Source: Fragilaria crotonensis (taxonomy: Eukaryota > Bacillariophyta > Fragilariophyceae > Fragilariales > Fragilariaceae). Taken from it: a stretch of 63,307 nt of DNA. Positions 22,954-31,392 of the stretch are shown one piece after another. Each line of letters starts with the position of its first letter. Within the stretch, counting starts at the first letter, position 1. The stretch spans positions 1 through 63,307 of the forward strand of contig JAKSYS010000347.1 of assembly GCA_022925895.1 (NCBI GenBank). Direction: 5' to 3'. The notes below the pieces were generated by a model. It did not search any database. It had not been told where the DNA came from and saw only the letters and a program-made list of their open reading frames with translations. The position numbers were made by a program, and so were the translations under genes.

Positions 22954-23866
22954 TTAGGCTGGAGTTCGCGCCTGCGAACTCCATGGATCGTCTCGTTCCG
23001 AATACTCTGGTATTGCCTTGTGCAGGGTAAACGACAGAATGATAAGCCAAGCAGGGAGTAGAATGAGGGTGTTGACCACAGTCACCGCGATTGCCACCGT
23101 AGAGAAAGATTGCCATTCATCCAGGCGAAGGACATCAGCGCTGAAGTCAATGAACGTAAGGAACGCGATGAACAATCCCAATCTGGCCCACCACATAGGG
23201 AGCTTTCTGTTCTCCTTCAATTGCGTTCCAACACTGAAGTACAAAAGGATAAGGATACAAAACAAGGCAATCCACTCAAAGGCATCGATCCACAAAATCA
23301 AACCTGGTGAATTAATGGGTTGTCAGAGATAAATAATGAGAACATAGGGACAACACCACCAACGGAATAGCATAACTTACCTTCAGTAATGATGAAAGTA
23401 ACTTCCAATGCCTCCATCCAATCTCATCCGCATACCCCTGACTTAAATCATCAGGAAGCCAGTAGTCGAGATTGAAAGATGTCGATATCCAGTTTGCGCA
23501 GGTCCAAGAGCCGAACACAAGAAGTCTGCTTATCAACTCGGAGAAGCACCCAGCGAGGGCGAAAGTTGCGATGGCAGCGTGAACGCCAATTTTTCTCTTC
23601 CCCGCTCGCGACAACGCCCATGCGAGCTGAACGATTGGAACAGCCAGGAAGAACCAAGCGAACGCGTTGAATATGTTTGCACTTTGAAAAAGCGGGGCTA
23701 TGCTTCGACGATGGTCCCACTCTTGCTGCAAGTAGGTGGGGCTTAAGGCTTTCCAATCTTCCAAACTGAAGAAACTGCGGTTCTTATCCAAGGCAACAAT
23801 GGCAATGCCAAGGCTGTTGCTGATAACGAAACAGAGGGCAGCCAAAAGGCAGGAAACGTCCACCAT
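22954..23866 (-). CDS. multi-pass membrane protein, unknown function, one intron
   Basis: The first in-frame ATG is at 23866 (MVDVSCLLAALCF); the open frame extends slightly upstream without an ATG, so another 5' exon is possible. Exon 1 has hydrophobic segments LLAALCFVISNSLGIAIVAL, NAFAWFFLAVPIVQLAWAL and AIATFALAGCFSELI. A GT..AG intron lies at about 23304-23380; the strong GTAAGT donor leaves the frame off by one, and using the GT four bases on (GTTATG) restores it. Exon 2 adds WIALFCILILLYFSVG, LGLFIAFLTFIDFS and TVVNTLILLPAWLIILSF. About seven membrane spans in total. No family recognised. It ends at a TAA at 22954, convergent with the ATPase-like gene. Confidence 0.65.
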
Positions 23867-24002
23867 GTTCAGATTCAACAAGCAGGACTCACGTTGGAAC
23901 AATGAATCAACGCTCCATGCCGGTAGTAGACTATGCCAGACGCACAGTCATCAATCATATCCTCCTCTCACATGTACTGGAGGAATCCAAGTAATATGAT
24001 CT

Positions 24003-24290
24003 GTAGTACCGTACATACCATGTAAGCATACGCATAGACCTGGTACGTGCATATAGGAGTATGATAACTGGTAACAGCATACAGTATGACATAGTATGAC
24101 ATATGCCATATGCCCATACGACATATGTCATATGTACTGTATATACCCTGTACTACCGTACAGTACAGTATAAATTATACATGAACGGCTCTACCAGTAG
24201 TAACTGTACAGTACCGTTGGAGCGATTACCACCTTCATATGGCCGCCAGGTATATATGTTGTGCACATACAGTACGAGTATGTGTGAATC
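24003..24290. other. GTAC-rich intergenic spacer
   Basis: Divergent spacer between the membrane protein and PXMP4. It is dense in GTAC palindromes and CATATG/CATA words, such as CTGTACTACCGTACAGTACA. See the finding on GTAC enrichment. Confidence 0.7.
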
Positions 24291-24477
24291 ACACTCGATA
24301 GGTCATACCCCGGTAAACTCACCCTCCAACCTCCAACCACTTCCGAGTTCCGAGTTTAGTCCACAACTACTACCGTAGTACTACTAATCCATGTACACAA
24401 AAAACATCAGTGTTCGACAATCGACAATCGCACACACATTAGGAATCACAGCATAAACACATTCCAGTCGAGAAGAA

Positions 24478-25270
24478 ATGCCATCAAACCTGGTCGAGGA
24501 GACCATGGCAGTCCTATCTGCGGCCATCGGAGGGGCCCGCGATATGGCGTTAAAATCCGCATGCCGCACGCTCTAATTATGACACTAATCTTCCGACACG
24601 ACCTGTCGTCGTCAGAGAAGATCGCGACCATCTTGAAGCTAACCAGAAACCACGCACTCAGTTTGGCGACCTTTGCAGCTATCTACAAGGTACAGCATAA
24701 AGTTGCTTCTCTTCCATGCGCAAGTGCGAGTTCATGATTACGATTATCTCACGAGGATTTTTTGTTAGACAATTCTTGCTCTTTTGAAGTCTTGCTCCAA
24801 ATCCCTGCATTCATCCGCCAGAGGCAAGGGGATAATGAGCTGGATTGGAAAAACAGCTGCTGAAGCTTTTGGTAAGCTTGGAAAACATAATGAGGCATCT
24901 TGCAAGGTGCTTTTACCTCACATTTATCGTAGTTGGATCAGGGCGCCGGTTGGACAGCAAGCCTGGATTTCCTGAGCGAAGCCATCATGCACTGATTGCC
25001 GGGGCAATCGGTGGATACTTTGTGTGGGGCCGCTACGACAAAATAAATGTCCAAATCAATCTCTATCTTTTCAGTCGAGTCGTCATTGCCCTGGGGAAAA
25101 AATATGGGTGGAATGTCGAGGCGTCGACAGACCGGTATGCTTGGTTTTCCGCTGTTGTATGGGGAATAGTAATGTTCCTCTTTGAAGACGAGCCAGACTC
25201 ACTTCACTCCTCATTGAAAATGAGCATGGACGAAATTTATCGCTACAATTTGCCGGCGAGTACGTTATGA
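24478..25270 (+). CDS. PXMP4: peroxisomal membrane protein 4 (PXMP4/PMP24)
   Basis: An integral peroxisomal membrane protein of the Tim17/PXMP4 group. Three exons: 24478-24689, 24790-24871 and 24933-25270, with GT..AG introns of 100 and 61 bp. The conserved block VKIRMPHALIMTLIFRHD in exon 1 matches the family's KIRAPHALVMTFLFR signature. Exon 3 has IAGAIGGYFVWGRYDKINVQ and NLYLFSRVVIALGKKYGW, again family hallmarks, then AVVWGIVMFLFEDEP. Before the signature, the frame from the ATG (EETMAVLSAAIGG) is out of phase by one base. The slip lies in GGGGCCC at 24532-24538, and one extra G there would join the two halves. I therefore read it as an intact gene with an assembly slip. It is convergent with the E2 gene. 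Confidence 0.8.
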
Positions 25271-25539
25271 CGCGCAGCATGTTATTAACAAATCTTAGGG
25301 TATTGTTCCTAGAGCGATCGTTACGTCCCCAGCATCGTTTCACTTCGTCAGGCACTGTGATTGCTGAACAGTTCGACTTCATCACGTCCCTTCGCCTCGT
25401 CGTCCGAGACGAAACACAGCAGCTGACGAATCCTGTACTCTTGTTCATATAGTGGTCAAATATATCACGGCTGACCATGCAGAACTTATTCGCGAGGCGC
25501 ATCAATTCATGTTCAAAACTAGAAACAACGTCAGAAGTA

Positions 25540-26640
25540 TCAGGATCGCGAGCCGAGGAGGACTTTGAAAATCTCAACCGCCACCCTTGTCATCTGTACC
25601 GCCAAAGAACCATCGCTGCTCAGGCGCTCTGCAAGCTGAGCAGAATCCGTTGCACGTATCGCTGCCAATTGTACCGCGATGTCAACATCGTCCTCGTCAT
25701 TCTTTCGAGTATGCGAAGTTGACTCTCTTGAATTAGGCGATGAGTTTGCGGGTCCTGAGAATATTCCCTGGTTCCTCATCGCTTTGTGACTTAATTTTCC
25801 GGCAGCCCACGAACGACTTGCGCTGGCTAACTTCCTTCGTTCGGACGGCGATGCCGTCATTCCCCCAATTTCGTTGGCTTGTGTCAGCATGTGAAGTCTC
25901 AACGCGTCAATCAGAGACAGCACAGTCCATTTCGGTGTCCATGACTCCGGGTGATAGTTCGATGCACTCAGGCAAATGTCGTGACCAGGGATAAAACGTC
26001 CAGACGGGGTCAAAAGTTGCACGCGAGGCGGTGAGCCAGGATAATCCTTCGGCAGCAAGACACGACCGTGGTAGATGCCTCCATCATATTCCGAATTCGG
26101 CGTTCCCATGACTGAGAAGTGCCATCTCAATAGATTGCTTCCGTATGGTCCAATTCGTACGTACGAGTATTCGGCATTCGCGTCTCCCTCGTCAGCGATA
26201 TCTTTCATTCTGATCCAGTCGTAAGCAATCCCCAACTTGACCGCGTCTTTCCACTCTCGCTTGATCCTTCTCAGAGTTGCCGCCTCTTGTCCGCCGAGTG
26301 AAATTTTATTCGAATGTTTCGTTTGTTCTTTGCTCGGTTGCGCAGCGTCATTCGAAATCGAACCTTTCCTCCTGAACGTCGACGACGATTTCGTTTTTCT
26401 TCGTTTGGCAGTTCCTTTTTCTCCCGCGTGATTAGCCTCTTTCTGTTTTCTTTTCCTCACCTTCTTTGTTGGCACCGTCGAGGTTTTATTCAGAAAAATG
26501 TGCGTGTTGTTATCGTTCGTAGTCACTGTGGGAAAAGTGACAGTTTTCACCGTTGAAGCCGGTGTTGCCGCCACTTTGGTTTGACCGAATGACAGCAGGA
26601 GTAGGACAACGATCAGTGGCGCGCTCTTGCTCTTGACCAT
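25540..26640 (-). CDS. UBE2J: ubiquitin-conjugating enzyme E2, UBE2J/Ubc6 type, with N-terminal signal sequence
   Basis: Single-exon, 366 residues. The UBC fold spans about 122-260: LLRWHFSVMGTPNSEYDGGI (170-189), GRVLLPKDYPGSPP (192-205), LLTPSGRFIPGHDICLS with the catalytic Cys at 223, and NYHPESWTPKW (228-238). The HPN tripeptide of ordinary E2s is replaced by a TPSGRF motif, as in the UBE2J/Ubc6 subgroup (family TxNGRF), whose members act in ER-associated degradation. Unusual features: the N terminus is a hydrophobic signal-like segment (APLIVVLLLLSFGQTKVAA) followed by a basic Ser/Thr/Lys-rich stretch of about 90 residues, and the C-terminal membrane anchor typical of UBE2J is absent. 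The residue after the predicted cleavage site is Thr, not Phe. In diatoms that arrangement fits the periplastid compartment, where a symbiont-derived ERAD-like import system operates; ER lumen or signal-anchor topology are alternatives. Confidence 0.85.
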   Translation of the reverse strand: MVKSKSAPLIVVLLLLSFGQTKVAATPASTVKTVTFPTVTTNDNNTHIFLNKTSTVPTKKVRKRKQKEANHAGEKGTAKRRKTKSSSTFRRKGSISNDAAQPSKEQTKHSNKISLGGQEAATLRRIKREWKDAVKLGIAYDWIRMKDIADEGDANAEYSYVRIGPYGSNLLRWHFSVMGTPNSEYDGGIYHGRVLLPKDYPGSPPRVQLLTPSGRFIPGHDICLSASNYHPESWTPKWTVLSLIDALRLHMLTQANEIGGMTASPSERRKLASASRSWAAGKLSHKAMRNQGIFSGPANSSPNSRESTSHTRKNDEDDVDIAVQLAAIRATDSAQLAERLSSDGSLAVQMTRVAVEIFKVLLGSRS

Positions 26641-27366
26641 CTTTGCAGATAATAGATAAACTCTTCCACAAGCTATGCTGATAGAAACTCGATAGCTCGG
26701 CGGCTCATTTCATGGACACGCGTCGATCAGTGCGCAAAGTTGTTGTCGGAAAATGATGCATCATTGAAAGGGCGTCATGCGGTTTTTTGTTCATCGGAGT
26801 TTCGAAGTTTCGAGGGTTACAGCGGCACATAACCAATTAAATTTGGGTTGAACGGCGCAGCTGCGCAGCTACTATAGTACCAGGTACCGGTAGACTAACC
26901 TTGAATCATTGGACAATGTCATACAGTACTCCGTACCGGTAACAGGTACTCTGTACTCCGTATGCAATTGTATGATATGCTGAATAGTACTCCAGTATGC
27001 AGTATGCATTATGATATACTCTAGGAACGGTAGAGAGGAGTACTTGTATCATAGACCTGGTACTTGGAGTAAACTTCGATCCTGTCCCGTGCTCCATAAC
27101 ACCATATCTCGAAGACTCGATGTCCTCGTCCGTATGCACACACATGTGCCGATGTGCCTATATCTATAAATTGGATACACCAGAAGAGAATAAACGACGA
27201 CAACAGATATCAAGTGTAAACTGCAGTTACCTTACACTCAAAGTAATACAGTATACAAGATACAAGGTAGTCTTCTTTGTACTGCGCTCGTTCTTGTCCA
27301 CACCAGGTTTTTTAAAAATGAAACGTTGGTTGAAGAACAATGCAATTCCAGAGATTTCGAGCACAG
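26641..27366. other. intergenic spacer with GTAC-rich block (about 26876-27060)
   Basis: Upstream of the E2 gene. Contains CAGTACTCCGTACCGG, AGTACTCCAGTATG and similar words. No gene seen. Confidence 0.6.
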
Positions 27367-28227
27367 CTAACTCGACATACCTACCAGTACTAGCCCATCA
27401 GAGTTGACCTTTCTTTCTTCCTTCGCAAAAAGCAAGATAGCAGCCCCCGCATCGTGCATCAATGAAATAGCTTCCAGGTGTTTTGGTGCTGTTTTTGGCA
27501 AATCCATTGGCCGGACAGTCTCCATCAATCGTAGTGAATATTTAGATGCTGCTTCCGTAATGTAATTCTCCATTTCCGCAGTTGAAGCTATTTTGCTCAT
27601 TCCAGGAAGCGAGGCTCTCGGGATGTGTGATAGCATGAACATACCATCTATCGAAAGGCATGCAGATACTGTGCTCAGTAGCGGTATCACGACGCTCACG
27701 TCATAGACAACATCAGTGCCTATAATTGTATCGAACATCCCGCCGGAGCTGAATTCGCCATCGCTCCAGTCTAGACACCGAACGGTTATTCGGTCGTCAC
27801 ACTTAGTATTGATATCACAGTTCCAGCGGCAAAGATCCAATGCAGTTGGGTCTGCGTCTGTGAGAACAAGCTCCTTGGGTGTGCATTTGGCTTGCTGGGA
27901 TAGTACAAACAGAGCGATGCCGCCAAATCCCGTTCCACTTCCAAGTTCCATTACTCGCCGGTTTTGAAATAATGATCTTTTGAAACTTGGAAAGGCCTGA
28001 GCAAAAAAAAGAGCTCCCATCCAGATTCGGTGACCCGTTGCGTCATGTGCGCCATTGTATAAATTGATCATGTCGAAAGGTGTCAATGCCTTCACGCATC
28101 TCAGTCGGATCGACTGGCCATCGGGCAATTCGAGGACTTCTAAGGCATGTTCGGCAAAACCGTTGAGAGAAAAATCTTTAATGTGACTTGACCAATCTTC
28201 CTCCACCACGGGATCATCAACAATCAT
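27367..28227 (-). CDS. family-16 (METTL21-like) S-adenosylmethionine methyltransferase
   Basis: Single exon, 286 residues. Motif I is VMELGSGTGF (92-101), which binds S-adenosylmethionine. LTDADP (122-127) is the acidic post-I loop and GTDVVYD (170-176) is the family-16 DxxY signature of protein-lysine methyltransferases. An upstream TGHRIWMGALFFAQAF (64-79) matches the W-containing substrate-side segment of METTL21/EEF-KMT proteins. The likely reaction is lysine methylation of a cytosolic protein such as a chaperone or elongation factor; the substrate cannot be told from sequence. No targeting peptide. The spacer upstream of its start codon is where the copia element inserted. Confidence 0.8.
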   Translation of the reverse strand: MIVDDPVVEEDWSSHIKDFSLNGFAEHALEVLELPDGQSIRLRCVKALTPFDMINLYNGAHDATGHRIWMGALFFAQAFPSFKRSLFQNRRVMELGSGTGFGGIALFVLSQQAKCTPKELVLTDADPTALDLCRWNCDINTKCDDRITVRCLDWSDGEFSSGGMFDTIIGTDVVYDVSVVIPLLSTVSACLSIDGMFMLSHIPRASLPGMSKIASTAEMENYITEAASKYSLRLMETVRPMDLPKTAPKHLEAISLMHDAGAAILLFAKEERKVNSDGLVLVGMSS

Positions 28228-28559
28228 TGTACGCTAGTAGTCTCTGTCTCTTGAAGCTTGAATGCGTCGATAAGCGGACAGATGGTATCAACGTATCAAC
28301 GTGCTATCAACTGTTCGCTTTGGTCAATGGTCTACTGTCTACACCCCTACCCCTGTACGCTTGGACTACAGTACTGTACGATCGTTGTTGCGCCAGTGCG
28401 CCTCTATGCATAGCGGGTGTCTTCGGCGTACTCAGTACTTGTACCCTGGTACAAGTTACAAGTACTGGATACCAATACCCTCTTCAATTCCTGAATACTG
28501 TAGTACTGTACGAGGTACCTGGTACTTGTACTGGAGCAATAACTATTACGGTAGAGAGT
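28228..28559. other. GTAC-rich intergenic spacer, left flank of copia insertion
   Basis: Contains repeated AGTACTGTAC, GTACCTGGTAC and TTGTACTGG words. Continues to the right of the element at 40565. Confidence 0.7.
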
Positions 28560-28564
28560 ACTTC
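28560..28564. repeat. target-site duplication, left copy (ACTTC)
   Basis: Identical to 40560-40564 immediately after the 3' LTR. Confidence 0.9.
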
Positions 28565-29458
28565 TGTTAAACATCCAGTATCGCCCTACATATTTTTCTA
28601 TTATCCCTATCCCTAAACTGTCGCTCGCATGCACAGTAAAACATTACATCTGTGCTCCAGTAACCAGTGCGACACTGCACGACTGGAATCAAAACTCACG
28701 TCGATTCAAATCATGTTCATCTCGTTCCTCGAGTTTGAACATTGATTTTCAAACGACGCTCAACGCCTCGTTTACGAAAAACAACGCAGCCGTACGCTGC
28801 TGACCGTGATTGATATGAGGAGTGTTCCTCATTGTTCCAAGGAACACTCCCCATTCATCAGACCTCTCATTTCGGTCGCCCTCTCCTTTTTCCCACAATT
28901 GTCAATTTTTCATATTTTAGTGTCACTCACCTTTTTACTTACTGCACATATTTTTCGCACGATGATGATGATCGACCATGACGCGTTTTTACCCGCCGTC
29001 GTCATGACATCATATACACCGTGCTGTATAAATATTAGTAGCCAGTACGACGGTACTCACTACAACGACAATACAGCACAACACGGCGACCGGTACAACA
29101 GTACCTTTCGCACACAACTTCCTCTGCCCGTCGATAGTACGCGCACGTCTGAGTTTAACGTTACTGTACATAACGATAAACCAATAGACAGTGCCCACTA
29201 TACGACACGCGATATTTCTACTAGTCAGTCTCTCGCACATTCGTGTAGCGATAGAACGACAGATAGTACACATATCGTTATCTGTAGCGGTAGACAGCAC
29301 TGCGTAGCTGTACCGTTTATAGATGAACTATGCAGTAGTCAGTGTCGTACTAGACACTTACCTACTGGGGCGTACCCGTAACGGTTACGTCCTGGTTCTT
29401 AACCCGAACCCTATGCCGACCTGCGCGTCGCTAGGTTCCGTTAACCCGAACCATATCA
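28565..29458 (+). repeat. copia 5' LTR (894 bp)
   Basis: Begins TGTTAAACATCC, ends CCATATCA. Differs from the 3' LTR at 28651, 28830, 29029, 29158 and 29243, plus three one-base homopolymer indels (about 0.56% substitution). Contains a TATAAATA box (29027-29034) and an 11-bp inverted repeat (28819-28829 / 28840-28850). Confidence 0.95.
29027..29034 (+). promoter_or_regulatory. TATA box in the 5' LTR
   Basis: TATAAATA about 430 bases before the LTR end, the expected core promoter of the element. The 3' LTR has TACAAATA here (C at 40129). Confidence 0.55.
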
Positions 29459-29478
29459 TGGTTGCTCGCCAGACCCCG
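29459..29478 (+). other. primer-binding site
   Basis: TGGTTGCTCGCCAGACC directly abuts the LTR. TGG pairs with the CCA end of a tRNA, but what follows does not fit initiator Met-tRNA, the usual copia primer. The tRNA is not identified. Confidence 0.55.
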
Positions 29479-29730
29479 TCCTGGCCCATATCCTGACCGG
29501 TCGCCGGGTTCCCTCCCCGAAACTCCGACCTGTCTCAATTTAAATCTGGTGCCTAGCACCGATTTAAATTGCTCTAACCCTGTTCTTTTTCATTCCAGCC
29601 CTCACCCAATACCAGCAGTACATGTCCCTACTGCTGGGAGAAAGAAATTCTCATTCCTTGCGCTCACTTTTTTTTGCAAAACTGTTCTCACCCAACTAAC
29701 ACTTCATCCTCAACTTTTGCAACACTCACC

Positions 29731-31392
29731 ATGGCCAACCCAGCGCCCACCCGTTCGCCTCCAACCAAGGCCAACCCTCCCTCCGCCCATTGTGTGAAAC
29801 CTACGAAGCACATGGCGAACTACGTCGCCGCCGACGGCGATTTTGCAGCTCCTTTTGATGCACTCAAAAATGCTGTTCTACCTTGCAACACTTCAAACAT
29901 CTATGCTGCAACTTCTAACCACTTCACTAACACTTATCCTACAGCTGGAACTAACACCTTCACGCCCAAGAAGAGCACCAACAAGGCTCCAGGCGATTTT
30001 CAGCGCGCTCGCACGGCCCTGACTCCTGAGCAAGAGTCCGCCACGATCTCGCGTTTCCTTGCACTCGTCGAGCAAGAACGCGCCCAAGACACCAAGACCA
30101 GGGTTACCTACGCCTGCAAACCCTCCAACGAAGCAGGATCTACCGAAATGGGTCGCTCCCATTCTATTTCCAACGCAAACGGCGCCACCAACGACATCGC
30201 AGCCGCCGAACCCAAAAACGACAATGACGACGACGCGCGCAATAACACTCCTCCCACCTCCCTCCCGCGCCAAGAAGACTCCCCACTCGCCTCCTACGAA
30301 AGGCCTATCAAGAAGCAACGTGTTAGATTCGATAATACCATCACAATCATCAAGAACAAGGACAACAATGAAGTCGCGAAATGCGACTCTTTCAAGATCC
30401 CGGCGTTTGACGCCGAAGACCTCTCCAACGACAAGAGGGGTACCATTCGAACCGTCTCCGAAAGTGCTTTCCAATGCACTTCTCCAATCCGCAATCCGAC
30501 GATTACTCGTAGAGAAATCGTCGAAACCGCGAAGCCCATCAAGTTATTCGACGAAAACGCACGTTTCACGACCGTTCTCCCCGAAGACGCTCTCCCCGAG
30601 AATTCTGACGACGCCATCCTCTCCGGCGACGAAAGAGCTCTCGAACAAGACCTCACTGACCTTAATCCGCCAGAAATTGGCGGAGAACGAGACGAAACAG
30701 TGACGGCAGAAATGGATGACAACCATTCCAAAAAACGCAAATTCATGTATGGCGCCGACAACGAGTATACACCCGCGACGCCAGAACATGTGGTTTTTCC
30801 TCCTGGTACTGTTTTTACGGCGGTCTCTACGACAGACGAACAGTTCTTCCGCGAGCACTGCCCTTCTACGCCTGGGCACGCTACCCGTTTCTACCCACAC
30901 CGCATCAATGCGGTCATACACCGCGGCAGAGTGTTCTTCCCTGGGACTCCGCCCAGCACAACCTCCGGCCGCACTCGCGGCATTTCAGTCACCAGTCTCC
31001 CCGACGAGAACACCCCCGTCCACGGTGACGCCATCAATGGCCCCGGTCACAACGACGGCATTGGTCCGATGTCCGAGCGCGATCCCGGAATCGAAAATGC
31101 CGTTAACCCCAACTTCAACGACGACATTTGCGAAAATGTCCTTGCTGTAGTTAACATGTCAGCCAATACCTCTATCTACTCGCCGCCTGCGCTGAGTAGT
31201 AGACGTAGCGTGCATTTGTACATGCCTGAACTCACACGTACGTCATGTCCTCACACTGCCTTCACAGACGGAATCCGAACAAAACCAATGGACGAAATAT
31301 TCATCAAGACTCCTCCCCAGGACGAAAATCGAAATTCCCTACGTCGAATTGCCCTCCCACGGACACCACCCACGCGTCTGTGGACATGCTGA
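29731..31392 (+). CDS. copia N-terminal extension ORF, 553 residues, unknown
   Basis: Starts at ATG 29731 in a good context (CACCATGG), 272 bases after the LTR. The longest open stretch of the element. It is rich in Thr, Pro, Ser, Asn and Asp, with Lys/Arg patches (PIKKQRVRF) and several T/S-P sites. A segment around residues 350-410 (VVFPPGTVFTAVSTTDEQFF) looks more ordered. No RNA-binding, zinc or enzymatic motif is recognised. It ends in a frame that overlaps the next ORF by 148 bases. The minus-strand frames beneath it are shadows. It could be an extended Gag N terminus or an additional acquired protein. Confidence 0.65.
   Translation: MANPAPTRSPPTKANPPSAHCVKPTKHMANYVAADGDFAAPFDALKNAVLPCNTSNIYAATSNHFTNTYPTAGTNTFTPKKSTNKAPGDFQRARTALTPEQESATISRFLALVEQERAQDTKTRVTYACKPSNEAGSTEMGRSHSISNANGATNDIAAAEPKNDNDDDARNNTPPTSLPRQEDSPLASYERPIKKQRVRFDNTITIIKNKDNNEVAKCDSFKIPAFDAEDLSNDKRGTIRTVSESAFQCTSPIRNPTITRREIVETAKPIKLFDENARFTTVLPEDALPENSDDAILSGDERALEQDLTDLNPPEIGGERDETVTAEMDDNHSKKRKFMYGADNEYTPATPEHVVFPPGTVFTAVSTTDEQFFREHCPSTPGHATRFYPHRINAVIHRGRVFFPGTPPSTTSGRTRGISVTSLPDENTPVHGDAINGPGHNDGIGPMSERDPGIENAVNPNFNDDICENVLAVVNMSANTSIYSPPALSSRRSVHLYMPELTRTSCPHTAFTDGIRTKPMDEIFIKTPPQDENRNSLRRIALPRTPPTRLWTC

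Noticed and set aside
28819..28850. Heat-shock element in the LTR
   Set aside because: TTC and GAA blocks are present, but the spacing does not match the nTTCnnGAAn pattern.
28806..29381. 191-codon open frame in the 5' LTR and a 126-codon version in the 3' LTR
   Set aside because: It lies wholly inside the LTR, is broken by a one-base indel in the second copy and shows no motif; an accidental frame.
29893..30921. Long minus-strand frames opposite the copia N-terminal ORF
   Set aside because: Low-complexity shadows; the plus-strand frame starts in a good context after the LTR and is longer.
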